NCBI GenBank assembly: GCA_022825675.1
Contig: JAJDWK010000048.1
Span: 62,001-126,000 of the forward strand
Source of the DNA: Anaerolineae bacterium
GTDB lineage: Bacteria > Chloroflexota > Anaerolineae > Aggregatilineales > Phototrophicaceae
Reading direction: 5' to 3'
Length of the DNA stretch: 64,000 nucleotides
The position numbers were made by a program, and so were the translations under genes. The notes beneath the pieces are model-generated. The model searched no databases and was not told the DNA's origin. It saw only the letters and a list, made by a program, of their open reading frames with translations. Every line of letters begins with the position of its first letter. The first letter of the stretch is position 1. Below are positions 26,919 to 35,581 of the stretch, piece after piece.

Positions 26919-27078
26919 GCTTGCCTCTTTCAATATATGTCACAGGATACATTACCCTGCATACAGTTCACTTAGAGAAGTATACCCGCGAAAATCGCCG
27001 CTCCCTTAGGGCGCGTAACCGCTATCCTGTGCTAGACTGCAAGCTACTACAGCCGTGCATTGCCTGGGGATACTGCAT

Positions 27079-27429
27079 GTGAACACTTTAGTTTTGGCGC
27101 GTGAAATCGTCGACCTTGTCGAAGACCGCAAAGCGGAAGATATCCTGCTGCTGGACCTGCGCCCCGACAATATCATCGCCGATTTTTTTGTCATCTGCAG
27201 CGGCGATAACGAGCGCCACCTGCGCGCTTTGAGCGAGCTGGTGCGCTTCGAAGTCAAGCAGAAATATGGCAAGCTGCCTTTCACCAACGAGGGCACGGCG
27301 CGCAACGGCTGGATTGTCATGGATTATGGCGATGTGGTGGTGCATTTCTTCTCGCCCGACAAGCGGGACTATTATGCCCTGGAAGAACTCTGGGACGCCG
27401 CCTCCAAGGTGATGCTGCGCATACAATAG
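27079..27429 (+). CDS. rsfS: Ribosome silencing factor RsfS (YbeB/iojap)
   Basis: 116 residues. The RsfS core is seen as ILLLDLRPDNIIADFFVICSGDNERHLRALSE and DYGDVVVHFFSPDKRDYYALEELW. It binds ribosomal protein uL14 and blocks subunit joining when nutrients are low. The start is GTG with GGGG upstream; an earlier in-frame GTG exists but is not needed. The usual neighbour nadD is absent. Confidence 0.9.
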   Translation: MNTLVLAREIVDLVEDRKAEDILLLDLRPDNIIADFFVICSGDNERHLRALSELVRFEVKQKYGKLPFTNEGTARNGWIVMDYGDVVVHFFSPDKRDYYALEELWDAASKVMLRIQ

Positions 27430-27467
27430 CCTGAGTCAAATGGCGGACAGAGCGAAGGAGCGACATC

Positions 27468-27929
27468 TTGGAGCCGATATTTGCCGAAGCGATCGCGCGC
27501 CTGGAACGGCTGCATCAGGAATATCTGGGCTATATGGCGGGGCTGAGCGCCGCGGATTTGGATTGGACGCCCGGTCCTGACATGAATTCGCTCTGCGTCC
27601 TGGCGGTGCATGTTGCCGAATCCGAGCGTTTTTGGGCGGGCGCGGTGGTGGATGACCTCTTCACGCGGGACCGCCCCGCCGAGTTCCGCGCCAGCGGTTA
27701 TACAGTCGGGCAGCTGCAGGCGCGCTTCGCCGCCAACATCGCCTTTTGCCGCACGCGCTTCCCGCGTATGTCCGCCGCGAGCCTGGCGGAGGTGGTCGAT
27801 GTCAGCGCCTATCGCCATTGGGCGCCGCAGCAGTTCACGCGTGGCTGGGCGCTGATGCAGGCGGTCGCCCATAGCGCCGAACATGTCGGCCACGCCGGCA
27901 TGACGCGGCAGCTGCTGGAGCGCCGCTAG
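27468..27929 (+). CDS. DinB superfamily protein
   Basis: 153 residues, four-helix bundle. Potential metal-binding His are in LAVHVAESERFW and in the C-terminal HSAEHVGHAG motif, the usual DinB arrangement. Members include thiol transferases and mycothiol- or bacillithiol-dependent enzymes, but the specific reaction is unknown. The start is TTG, behind AAGGAGCGACATC. It converges with the SRPBCC gene one base away. Confidence 0.8.
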   Translation: MEPIFAEAIARLERLHQEYLGYMAGLSAADLDWTPGPDMNSLCVLAVHVAESERFWAGAVVDDLFTRDRPAEFRASGYTVGQLQARFAANIAFCRTRFPRMSAASLAEVVDVSAYRHWAPQQFTRGWALMQAVAHSAEHVGHAGMTRQLLERR

Positions 27930-27930
27930 C

Positions 27931-28365
27931 TCAGGCGCTTTCGGCGAAGTCTTTGAAGGCTTGCATCGACTGGCGCGTCTGCTTTTCAAAGCTGCCGCGC
28001 CGCATGAAAAAAGCCATGATGCGCATGAAGCCGCTGAATTGGAACTCGGTATCCATCAGCCAACGGGTGCTATCACCTTGGTCGATGAAGCTGTTGCGCA
28101 CGATGTTATGTACGCCTTGCGCATCATAAGTGCCGGAGAATTCGGCGGGCAAATCACGCGAGATGATGGTCTCGACCATCTCTACGCGCCGCCGCCCCAT
28201 ATCATATAGCAGGCGCGTCTTGGCGCCCGGCTGCCCCGGCTCGCCGCTGAGGTGCTCGATTTCTTGTAAGCCTTCTTGCCATTTCTTCAAGTTCTCAAAA
28301 CTGTCGAACAATTCAATGACGCGGGCGCGCGGCAAATTGATGGTGATTTCGACTGTGTAGCGCAT
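27931..28365 (-). CDS. SRPBCC (START-like) family protein
   Basis: 144 residues. The pattern INLPRARVIELFDSFENLKKWQEGLQ at the N-terminus, then alternating strands with ETIISRDLPAEFSGTY, and a C-terminal long helix, is typical of polyketide cyclase/SRPBCC proteins. They bind hydrophobic ligands; the ligand here is unknown. The ATG at 28365 follows AGGGAG. The gap of about 80 bases to the ABC permease holds a weak AT-rich hairpin (28412-28427). Confidence 0.8.
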   Translation of the reverse strand: MRYTVEITINLPRARVIELFDSFENLKKWQEGLQEIEHLSGEPGQPGAKTRLLYDMGRRRVEMVETIISRDLPAEFSGTYDAQGVHNIVRNSFIDQGDSTRWLMDTEFQFSGFMRIMAFFMRRGSFEKQTRQSMQAFKDFAESA

Positions 28366-28447
28366 AATCACTCCCTGCGGGCTGCGGGTGGCTAGCTGCC
28401 TGATAGTACCCCATTTTCAAGAAAATGCAGCCGCTTGGCGCCTGCCC

Positions 28448-29314
28448 TTAGCCCCGCCCGCGCAGCCTGTCATAAGCCGCGCGCAGCAGCAGCACCACGC
28501 CAAAAAGCGCGCTCAATGTCAAAACGATGCAAGCGCCCGAGGGGATGTCGAAATAATAGGAAGCGTAAAAGCCGACGATGCCGCTGACGATGCCGAATGC
28601 CAGGGCGATGAGAATCATGTGATGCAGGCGCTTGACCAGCAGGCGCGCGCTCGCCGCTGGCGTAATCAGCAGCGCCATCATCAGCGCGATGCCCACCGCC
28701 TGCAAGCTCGCCACAATCGTAACCGCCACCAGCACCAGCAGCAGCATATGCAGGGATTGCACCGGCAAGCGCATGCCATGCGCCAGGCTCAGGTCGAAGC
28801 TGACGATGAGGAATTCTTTATAGAGCAGCAAAATCGTCAGCAGCACGGCAGCGCCCATCGCCGCCATCATCAGCAGTTCGCCCTCGCTGATGCCATTTAT
28901 GCTGCCGAAGAGGATATGCGTGAGGTCGACCGCATAGCTGGATTGGCTGCTGATGATGGCGATGCCCAGGGCGAACATCGTCACGAAGACGATGCCGATG
29001 GCGCTGTCTTCTTTGAGCTGTTCGTTGCGCGTCAGCCAGGCGATGGCGAGCGCCGATAGCACGCCCGCGCCCAAGCCGCCGAGGAACAAATTGCTGGCGA
29101 CATAACCGCCGCTGAGAGTGTAGGAGATGGCGACGCCGGGCAATATCGCATGCGCCAGGGCATCGCCGAAGAAGGACATGCCGCGCACCACCATAAAACA
29201 GCCCACCACCGCGCTGATGCCGCCGACCATCACCAGCGCCAGCATGCCCCGCCGGATGAAGGCGAAAGCCAAAGGCTCTGTCAGCAGGTTAAGCAGGTCC
29301 ACGCCCGCTCCCAT
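28448..29314 (-). CDS. Zn/Mn-type metal ABC transporter permease (ABC-3 family)
   Basis: About 288 residues with eight or nine membrane segments. Family signatures: MSFFGDALAHAILPGVA (EAA-like coupling loop) and the late LMMALLITPAASARLL. It forms the membrane channel of the importer with the ATPase and binding protein encoded upstream. The start is uncertain: ATG 29314 overlaps the ATPase 3' end by 26 bases; a GTG at 29302 with GGGAG is also plausible. Unlike the permeases of the second operon it has no C-terminal extension. Confidence 0.9.
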   Translation of the reverse strand: MGAGVDLLNLLTEPLAFAFIRRGMLALVMVGGISAVVGCFMVVRGMSFFGDALAHAILPGVAISYTLSGGYVASNLFLGGLGAGVLSALAIAWLTRNEQLKEDSAIGIVFVTMFALGIAIISSQSSYAVDLTHILFGSINGISEGELLMMAAMGAAVLLTILLLYKEFLIVSFDLSLAHGMRLPVQSLHMLLLVLVAVTIVASLQAVGIALMMALLITPAASARLLVKRLHHMILIALAFGIVSGIVGFYASYYFDIPSGACIVLTLSALFGVVLLLRAAYDRLRGRG

Positions 29315-30131
29315 TTGCCGGCGCCTGGCGGTATGGGAGCCACTCGTCCCTCGGCGAAAAGGCTGGCAGGCGCGGACCATAGGCTTGCAGCAGGCGCTCG
29401 GGACTCAGCACCGTCTCGGGCGCGCCATAGTCCAGCACTTCACGATTGAGCAGCAAGACCTTGTCGAAGCGCAGCGCCTGCAGGTCTTTGTGATGGGTGG
29501 CGATCAAGAGGGTGATGTGATGCCGCGTCAAGATATCCAGGGTATCGATAAGTTCCTGCTCCGCCCCCTGGTCGATGCCGGCAAATGGCTCATCCAGCAC
29601 CAGGATGCGCGCTTCCTGCGCCAGCGCCCGCGCGATGAAGACGCGCCGCCGCTGCCCGCCGCTCAACTCGCTGATTTGCCGCTTCGTCAAATCACTCAGG
29701 CTGAGATGCTCGAGGATATCATGCGCGAGCGCGCGGTCAGCTTTGGAAGGGAGGCGAAACCAGCCGATATGCCGGCTGCGCCCCATCAGCACCACATCAA
29801 ATACCGAGACCGGGAAAGACCAGTCGATGTCGCTCTGCTGCGGTACATAGCCGACATGGTTGTGGCTGCTGTAACAATCGGCGCCATAAATCGAGATTTC
29901 GCCGCTGGTGAAGGGCAAGACGCCGACAATCGCCTTGAGCAAGGTGCTTTTGCCGGCGCCGTTAGGACCAATGATGGCGACCCGCTCGCCCGCCGCCACC
30001 TGGAAAGTGGCGCGGTCCAGCGCATAGCGATTGCCGGGGTAGCCCGCCGACAGATTCTCGACCTGCAGCGCCGCCTGCCCCGCGCCTATCGTATGCTGCT
30101 TGCCGAGCAAGCCGAGCCGCCGCATCAACAT
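29289..30131 (-). CDS. Metal ABC transporter ATP-binding protein
   Basis: 280 residues. Walker [11 protein letters not shown]-loop YVPQQSDIDWSFPVSV (typical of the Mn/Zn uptake family), signature LSGGQRRR, Walker B RILVLDEPF and the switch His in ATHH. It lies 31 bases after the binding-protein gene and overlaps the permease, so the three form one operon. The same WSFPVSV/WDFPTSV motif recurs in the ATPase of the second operon. Confidence 0.93.
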   Translation of the reverse strand: MLMRRLGLLGKQHTIGAGQAALQVENLSAGYPGNRYALDRATFQVAAGERVAIIGPNGAGKSTLLKAIVGVLPFTSGEISIYGADCYSSHNHVGYVPQQSDIDWSFPVSVFDVVLMGRSRHIGWFRLPSKADRALAHDILEHLSLSDLTKRQISELSGGQRRRVFIARALAQEARILVLDEPFAGIDQGAEQELIDTLDILTRHHITLLIATHHKDLQALRFDKVLLLNREVLDYGAPETVLSPERLLQAYGPRLPAFSPRDEWLPYRQAPANGSGRGPA

Positions 30132-30162
30132 AAGGCAATCTCAATCCTCAAGCCCGCCTGAG

Positions 30163-31497
30163 CTAGCCCGCGAGCCCGTCCACAATCGTGCCGACATTGT
30201 AGCGCATGTAGTCCAGATATGTCCCGGCGGGACCGTCAGCATCGCTCAAAGTATCGCTGTACAGGCTCGCCAGGGTGATGCCGGCTTCGGCGGCGATGGC
30301 TTGCATCACATTGTCCTGCGCGAAGGTATCGCTGAAAATCGCCGGCACCCCGCGCTCGCGCACGGTTTCGATGACTTCGGCGATATCGCGCGCGCTCGCT
30401 TCCATTTCGGTTGATACGCTGGGATTTACCGCCGCGACAATCTCAAAGCCGTAGCGCACCGCGAGATAGCCCAAAGTTTCGTGGCTGGTGGCGAGCACGC
30501 GCTGTTCCGGCGGCAGATTTTCCAGCGCCGGCAAGATGAATTCCTTTTCCAGCGCGATGAGTTCTTCGATATAGGCGGCGGCGTTGGCGGCATACGCCTC
30601 GGCATTAGCGGGGTCGGCGGCGGCAAGCGCATCGCGGATGTCCAGCGTCCAGTAGATGACCTGGTGCGGGTCCATCCAGACATGCGGGTCGCAAATGCCA
30701 TGGTCGTGCCCGTGATGGTCGTGGTCGTCGTGCCCCTCTTCTTCTTCCATCTCGACGCTGCAATCGATATCTTGCCCCCGCCCCAGCGCGATGTGTTCAT
30801 GCTCATCGTCATGGTCGTGGTCGTGGCTGTCCGCGCCGGTCAATTGCGCGTATTCCGCGTCCAGCGCCGCGCAATCGCGTCCCATGTCGTCATGATCATG
30901 CTCATCGGCGTGGTCGTCATCATGGTCGTCATCATGGTCGTCATCGTGGGCATGGTCATCGTCGTGGTCGTCAGCGTGTTCATCGTCATGCTCATCGGCG
31001 TGGTCGTCATCATGCTCATCGGCATGGTCGTCATCATGCTCATCGGCATGGTCGTCATCATGCTCATCGTGGGCGTGGTCGTCGTCATGTTCATCATCAT
31101 GGTCGTCATGTTCATCATGCTCATCATGCGTGGCAGCGCCTTGAGGCAGGATATGCAAACAATCGGACAGGTTGATGTAGCCGATGGTTTCGCCAGCGAC
31201 CGCCAGGGCTTCGAGCAAGTGCCCTTCGTGCCCGGCGCCATTAACAAAAAATACATCAGCTTGGGCGACCGCCGTCAGGTCACGCGGGGTCGGGATGAAT
31301 GTATGCGGGTCTTTGCCAATCGGCAGCAGCGAGCTGACCTGCGCCTGCTCGCCCGCCACATTGCTGGCGACATCCGCGATGATGCCATGCGCAGCGATGA
31401 CAGTAAGCGTCTCCTGGCTGCTAACGCCCAGGACATTTGCCCCGAGCAAGCCCGTCAGCAGACCGAATACGATTGCCAACTTAAGCAACTTTTGCAC
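30163..31497 (-). CDS. Metal ABC transporter substrate-binding protein with giant His/Asp loop
   Basis: 444 residues, well above the usual 300-330 of ZnuA/AdcA-type proteins. Secretion signal at the N-terminus (hydrophobic about 5-28). Likely metal ligands lie in PIGKDPHTFIPT, CDPHVWMDPH and ATSHETLGYL. The extra length is a His/Asp/Glu-rich insertion at about 124-205, followed by shorter His clusters near 221-235 and 254-266. Such loops in zinc-binding proteins capture or buffer Zn(II). The start is GTG behind AGGAGGTGTTAA. The promoter carries a palindromic Fur-family-like operator. Confidence 0.92.
   Translation of the reverse strand: MQKLLKLAIVFGLLTGLLGANVLGVSSQETLTVIAAHGIIADVASNVAGEQAQVSSLLPIGKDPHTFIPTPRDLTAVAQADVFFVNGAGHEGHLLEALAVAGETIGYINLSDCLHILPQGAATHDEHDEHDDHDDEHDDDHAHDEHDDDHADEHDDDHADEHDDDHADEHDDEHADDHDDDHAHDDDHDDDHDDDHADEHDHDDMGRDCAALDAEYAQLTGADSHDHDHDDEHEHIALGRGQDIDCSVEMEEEEGHDDHDHHGHDHGICDPHVWMDPHQVIYWTLDIRDALAAADPANAEAYAANAAAYIEELIALEKEFILPALENLPPEQRVLATSHETLGYLAVRYGFEIVAAVNPSVSTEMEASARDIAEVIETVRERGVPAIFSDTFAQDNVMQAIAAEAGITLASLYSDTLSDADGPAGTYLDYMRYNVGTIVDGLAG
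30885..31130 (-). repeat. Tandem coding repeat for the His/Asp loop
   Basis: Imperfect direct repeats, with 24-base units encoding the octapeptide HDDDHADE seen about four times between roughly 30985 and 31075, flanked by shorter HDDD and HDE units. More than 20 His lie in about 80 residues. The near-identity of the 24-base units implies recent expansion and likely length variation between strains. Confidence 0.8.
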
Positions 31498-31513
31498 TTA
31501 ACACCTCCTGGTT

Positions 31514-31532
31514 ATTGATACTTAGTATCAAT
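31514..31532. promoter_or_regulatory. Palindromic Fur/Zur-like operator upstream of metal ABC operon
   Basis: Perfect 9-1-9 inverted repeat, ATTGATACTTAGTATCAAT. Its core TGATACT-T-AGTATCA has the 7-1-7 layout of Fur-family boxes. It overlaps the -10 hexamer by two bases and covers the expected transcription start, so an occupied site would block transcription. Which regulator binds it (Zur is the obvious candidate) is inference. Confidence 0.6.
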
Positions 31533-31558
31533 TATAGAGGCGTTTTGGTGGCTGACAA
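31531..31558 (-). promoter_or_regulatory. Strong sigma70-type promoter of the metal ABC operon
   Basis: Minus strand: -35 TTGTCA (31553-31558), a 16-base spacer, and perfect -10 TATAAT (31531-31536). It is the best promoter match in the window and directly adjoins the palindromic operator. Confidence 0.65.
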
Positions 31559-31582
31559 GCCTCAGTTTGCCTGGAGCATTCA

Positions 31583-31702
31583 TCACAGAAGTAAGTGCAA
31601 GTAAGCGCGGAGATTCGACAAGGATTTTTACCACCGAGTACACCGAGAAAATCTCTGTGCCTCCGCGCCTCTGTGGTGAATACTATTTTGATGCGATTGC
31701 CC
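31583..31702 (+). repeat. Mosaic intergenic repeat, copy 4
   Basis: acagaagtaagtgcaagtaag, gcggagattcgacaagg, accaccgagtacaccgag, ctgtgcctccgcgcctctgtggtga and the conserved end ttttgatgcgattgccc, about 55 bases before the next gene. It shares its left part with the copy at 44272-44472. Confidence 0.7.
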
Positions 31703-31757
31703 GGTGTTGAATCCCCTGCGCATTGCCCCCGGCGGGCGCCATAGGTACACTTCGCTT

Positions 31758-33119
31758 ATGCGCGCTTCCACGCAGCCGCTTTACGCTACGCAAGCTATCC
31801 AGCCGCCCCGCCAGGGGCGGGCAGCCTGCCTGCTGCTGGGCATCATGCTGCTGACGACTTTCACACTGCTGCTGACGGTGGCGCTTTTCCTGCGGGCATT
31901 GCCTTCCCGCGGCGAGGTGCCCGCGGCGAGGGAAGTCAGGCCTCCGCCCGCGGAAATACGCCATGTCGCCCTCAACATTGATGGCGTGGGAAGCAGCTTT
32001 GAAACCGCTTTGCGTAATCCGCTGGATATTCTAAATGCGGCGGCGGTCGCGGTTGATAAAAGCGACAAGATTTGGGTCAATGGCGCTTGGGCGCGGCTGG
32101 AGGCGCTGCCCGCCTGGACAGTGCCCGCCAGCGAGATTAGCATCCGCCGCGCCATCCCGATTAGGCTCGTGGTTGACAGCGCGGAATCCACCATCAGCAG
32201 CGCGGCGGCGACAGTGGGCGAAGCGCTGGCAGCCGCCGGCATCACCCTGGACGCGGCGGATGCTGTCAGCCCGCCGCTGGCTAGCCCGCTGGACGCCGCG
32301 ACCAGCATTCAGATCACGCGGGCAGTGCCGCTGGAGCTGCTGCTGGATGGCGTTCTCGTTGAAGCGCGCAGCAGCGCCAGCACAGTCGCGGAAGCCCTCG
32401 CCGAGCTGGAGGTGCCGCTATTCGGCATGGATTATGCGCTGCCAGCGGGCGAGACCGCTCTCCAGCGCGCTATGCGCATCGAAATTGTGCGCGTGATTGA
32501 AGAGACCCAGGTGCAAACAGAAACGATAGAACGCGGGCTGCGCTATCAGCCGGATGCCGCGCTGGAACTCGACCAGCGGCGGGTCCTGCAAGCGGGCGCG
32601 GATGGCTTGCGCGAGCTGCCCAGCCGCGTCCGCTATGAAAATGGCGAAGAAATCAGCCGGGAAGCGGGCGAGCCCATCCTCATCAAAGCGCCGCAGGACC
32701 GCATCATCGCCTATGGCACCAAAATTGTGCCCGGCACCGTGCCCAGCCCCGAGGGTCCTTTGACTTACTGGCGGCGGCTCTGCGTTTATGCCACGCGCTA
32801 TAACCCGACTTCCAACGGCGGCAACACCAATACATCAACCGGCGCGCGCCTGCAAAAAGGCGTCATCGCCGCCAAGCCCCAGCTCATCCCCTATTACAGC
32901 AAGGTGTATGTGCCCGGCTATGGGCGCGGGGAAATTTTGGATACGGGCGGCGGCTTACGCAGCACCCTCTATTGGATTGACCTCGGCTACAGCGACCACG
33001 ATTATGTGCAGGGGGCGGGCTATACGTATGTCTATCTTTTGGGCGCGCCGCCGGCGGATATCGACTACCTGCTGCCGGCTTGGGCGCCTTTCAGCAGCCG
33101 TCCCGGCGGCTGCGGCTAG
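31758..33119 (+). CDS. DUF348-G5-3D domain cell-wall protein
   Basis: 453 residues. One N-terminal membrane segment (about 27-48), then DUF348-like ubiquitin-fold repeats (about 70-260), a G5-like segment (about 250-325) and a C-terminal 3D domain with YATRYNPTS, GVIAAKPQLIPYYSKVYVPGYG and LDTGGGL carrying the conserved Asp residues. This layout is that of Rpf/YuiC-like peptidoglycan-active proteins; the 3D domain resembles MltA-type lytic transglycosylase cores. The start at 31758 is chosen because the membrane segment follows; an in-frame TTG lies upstream. It overlaps the convergent PBP gene by four bases. Confidence 0.82.
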   Translation: MRASTQPLYATQAIQPPRQGRAACLLLGIMLLTTFTLLLTVALFLRALPSRGEVPAAREVRPPPAEIRHVALNIDGVGSSFETALRNPLDILNAAAVAVDKSDKIWVNGAWARLEALPAWTVPASEISIRRAIPIRLVVDSAESTISSAAATVGEALAAAGITLDAADAVSPPLASPLDAATSIQITRAVPLELLLDGVLVEARSSASTVAEALAELEVPLFGMDYALPAGETALQRAMRIEIVRVIEETQVQTETIERGLRYQPDAALELDQRRVLQAGADGLRELPSRVRYENGEEISREAGEPILIKAPQDRIIAYGTKIVPGTVPSPEGPLTYWRRLCVYATRYNPTSNGGNTNTSTGARLQKGVIAAKPQLIPYYSKVYVPGYGRGEILDTGGGLRSTLYWIDLGYSDHDYVQGAGYTYVYLLGAPPADIDYLLPAWAPFSSRPGGCG

Positions 33120-35419
33120 CCCGCGCCCGCCGCCAAATCCGCCAGCGCCTGTTCCTGCGATTTCAGCGGCACATAGCTGTTGCCCCACCATTCGGGGAAG
33201 GGGTTGCGCGGCGCGCCCAGGTAATCGTCAAGGATGCGGCGGATGATCGGCGCGACCACTTCCGAGCCTTCGCGGGAATGCGCCATCACGCCGGCGAAGG
33301 CGATTTCCGGGTTCTCGCGCGGGTAATAGGCAACGAACCAGGCATGCGGGTTGCCTAAGGTTTCCGCCGTGCCCGTCTTGCCGCAGAGGCTGTATGCCGC
33401 TGGCACTTCGGCATTTTGAAAGACAAATTCCGCCGTGCCCAGGTCTTCGACTGTGGTTACCTGGCACATGCCATCACGCGCTATCGCCAGCGCGTCCGCG
33501 TCAATTTCCAGCGCCGCTTTTAGCGACGGCTGCTGGATTTGGCGGAAGTCGCCGCCGCTTTCACTGCCGATATGGCTGACCACATAAGGCTGCCACAGGT
33601 TGCCGCCATTGGCGATGAGCGCCGTCAACTGCGCCATTTGCAGCACGGTAACGCCGACGCTGCCCTGGCCGATGGCGTTGTTGATGGCTTGCGTTACTTC
33701 TGTGGGCGGCGCGACATCCCCGGGCGCTTCGATGCCCAGGTCGCGCAAGCCCGTTGCCGCGCCAAAGCCGAGCATAACAGCGTAATTGGACTGCAATGCC
33801 GGGTCCCGCTCGAACATCAGCGCGCCCATCTCATAAAAGAAGGGGTTGCAAGATGCCGCCAGCGCCCCCGCCATCGTCAGGGTGCCAGCGGGCGGGCGCG
33901 GCGGCTCTTCCAAAATGCGCCAGTCATGCCGCTGCGGGCGCGCATCGCCGAAGCGGTCGCCCCCCCGCCAGACATAACCGCACTCGAATTGCCGCCGCGC
34001 GTCCCAAATGCCGGCGGAAGCCGCCGCCAGCGCGGTCACGATTTTGTAGACGGAACCGGGCGTATACTGCTCCGCCAGCGCCTTGTTGACGAAGGGATTG
34101 CGCGGGTCATTGTTGAGCCGCGTTACCGCCGCCGCCACATTATATTCTGTGCGCGGGTTGAAGAGCTGGGGGTTGAAGCTGGGGTAGCTGGCAAGCGCCA
34201 GCAGGGCGCCGCTGTTGACATCCAGGGCGGCCAGGGCGCCGCCCGCGGTCAGCCCGCCCCAATTGGGCGTCGCGGCGCTGACCGCCTCCGCCAGCGCCTG
34301 CGCCATAATCTCCTGCAAATCGCGGTTAATCGTCAGCGTTACTGCGCGCGGCGGCTCGCCATCCGCGCCCGACAGTTCGCGTATCACCGTGCTGCCGCCC
34401 TCAACAATGCGCAGGTGGCGCTGCGGACGCCCCGCCAAGGTCGCTTCGTAAGACAATTCGATGCCCGCCCGCCCAATCAAATCGCCGGCGCTGTAGCCGA
34501 GCGCTTGCCAGCGCTCCAGCGCATCGGCGGGCACAGTGCCGATATAGCCGACCAGGTGGGTGGCGATGCCGCTGCCATAATAGCTGCGGGCGCGATAACT
34601 GCGCACTTTGCTGAATGCGCCAGCGCTGGCTTCGATGGCGCAATCCGCCGCCAGCCGCCCGCGGTAACGCTGATAGCGGTCGCTGTCAAGCTCGGCGATG
34701 TGGAAGCGCGTCTCGCCCAGATAATCGGCAAAAGCCGCCGCCAGCACTGTGATGCGCTCCCGCGTAACTTCCGCCAGCGTCGTCAGGCAGGCGTCGACAT
34801 TCGCCATATCGTCTTTGACGGCGTACAAGCTGTAGAGGGTGCCATCATCCCGCGCCAGCATCCGGCCATCGGCGGCGAAGATGCCCGCTCGCCGCGGGAA
34901 TTCGGCGCGCTCGCTCAAGCGGGCTGTTGCCGTCATGCCGCTGAAGATATCCATGGACGACCAGGCGACCTTCCAGCCGTCGTCTTCCACCAGGCGCATG
35001 ACGCGGTTCTGGTCGGCAATGGCGCCAAACGCGGGCGAGTCCAGCAGGATGTCGTAGGTGACAATCGCCGTCCCGCCTTGATAGTCCACCGCGCCGAGTT
35101 CGTAGGTCAAGCCGCCGAAGCGGATGACGCTGTGGGCGGCGCTGTACTGCTCATTGAAATCGGCTTGGGATGTCAGCTCGCGGCTGCGGCGGGCGATGAG
35201 GCGGTACATCGCCTCGAAGTCTTGCGCCGCCCAGGCGCGCATGAAGCTGTCAAAGGTTTCGGCGGGGTCGGCGCTGGTGCTGTTGGCGGCCGGCTCGGCG
35301 CTGGCGGGGGCGCTGTCTTGCAACAAGGCGGATTGGCAGCCCGTCAGCAGGCAGGCGAGGCAAAGCAGCAGGCAGAGCGCTCTACAGCAGGAAGATTGGG
35401 CAGTGGAATCGGCATTCAT
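33116..35419 (-). CDS. Class B penicillin-binding protein, MecA/PBP2a-like lipoprotein
   Basis: 767 residues. Signal peptide II with lipobox LLTGC (Cys28). An NTF2-like MecA_N domain (about 50-165) is followed by the PBP dimerisation domain (about 170-370) and the transpeptidase domain with TPGSVYK (SxxK Ser), SCN (SxN) and CGKTGTAE (KTG box). It crosslinks peptidoglycan. Domain order matches subclass B3 PBPs such as PBP2a, but being a lipoprotein rather than having a membrane helix is a difference from PBP2a. ATG 35419 is preferred because it begins a compact signal peptide. Confidence 0.88.
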   Translation of the reverse strand: MNADSTAQSSCCRALCLLLCLACLLTGCQSALLQDSAPASAEPAANSTSADPAETFDSFMRAWAAQDFEAMYRLIARRSRELTSQADFNEQYSAAHSVIRFGGLTYELGAVDYQGGTAIVTYDILLDSPAFGAIADQNRVMRLVEDDGWKVAWSSMDIFSGMTATARLSERAEFPRRAGIFAADGRMLARDDGTLYSLYAVKDDMANVDACLTTLAEVTRERITVLAAAFADYLGETRFHIAELDSDRYQRYRGRLAADCAIEASAGAFSKVRSYRARSYYGSGIATHLVGYIGTVPADALERWQALGYSAGDLIGRAGIELSYEATLAGRPQRHLRIVEGGSTVIRELSGADGEPPRAVTLTINRDLQEIMAQALAEAVSAATPNWGGLTAGGALAALDVNSGALLALASYPSFNPQLFNPRTEYNVAAAVTRLNNDPRNPFVNKALAEQYTPGSVYKIVTALAAASAGIWDARRQFECGYVWRGGDRFGDARPQRHDWRILEEPPRPPAGTLTMAGALAASCNPFFYEMGALMFERDPALQSNYAVMLGFGAATGLRDLGIEAPGDVAPPTEVTQAINNAIGQGSVGVTVLQMAQLTALIANGGNLWQPYVVSHIGSESGGDFRQIQQPSLKAALEIDADALAIARDGMCQVTTVEDLGTAEFVFQNAEVPAAYSLCGKTGTAETLGNPHAWFVAYYPRENPEIAFAGVMAHSREGSEVVAPIIRRILDDYLGAPRNPFPEWWGNSYVPLKSQEQALADLAAGAG

Positions 35420-35471
35420 GGCGCTAGTGGCTGTGCTCTTTCCCGGTCTAAGTATTTCTCCCACCCTACGC

Positions 35472-35496
35472 TCCCTCCCTCAAAATGAGGGAGGGA
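35472..35496. repeat. Perfect hairpin repeat upstream of PBP gene
   Basis: Arms TCCCTCCCTCA and TGAGGGAGGGA (11 bp) with loop AAA. Related TGAGGGAGGGA-type sequences occur at about 47616-47655 and 60225-60262, so this is a dispersed repeat and not a gene-specific terminator, although it could stop transcription. The rest of 35420-35581 holds no gene. Confidence 0.6.
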
Positions 35497-35581
35497 CTTC
35501 GTCGCCCCTGGCGAGCTCGCCACTGTTGGCTCCCCTTCCCTCATTTTTGGGATGATGATGGTGAAAGCAGCCACTTCCGCT

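Noticed and set aside
30481..31518. Val/Met/Ile-rich plus-strand frame opposite the His-rich loop, looking like a membrane protein
   Set aside because: GTC/GTG/ATG/ATC complements of His/Asp codons create false hydrophobic runs; the operon on the minus strand is certain.
33539..35488. 649-codon plus-strand open frame opposite the PBP gene
   Set aside because: Antisense shadow of a gene with all three penicillin-binding motifs.
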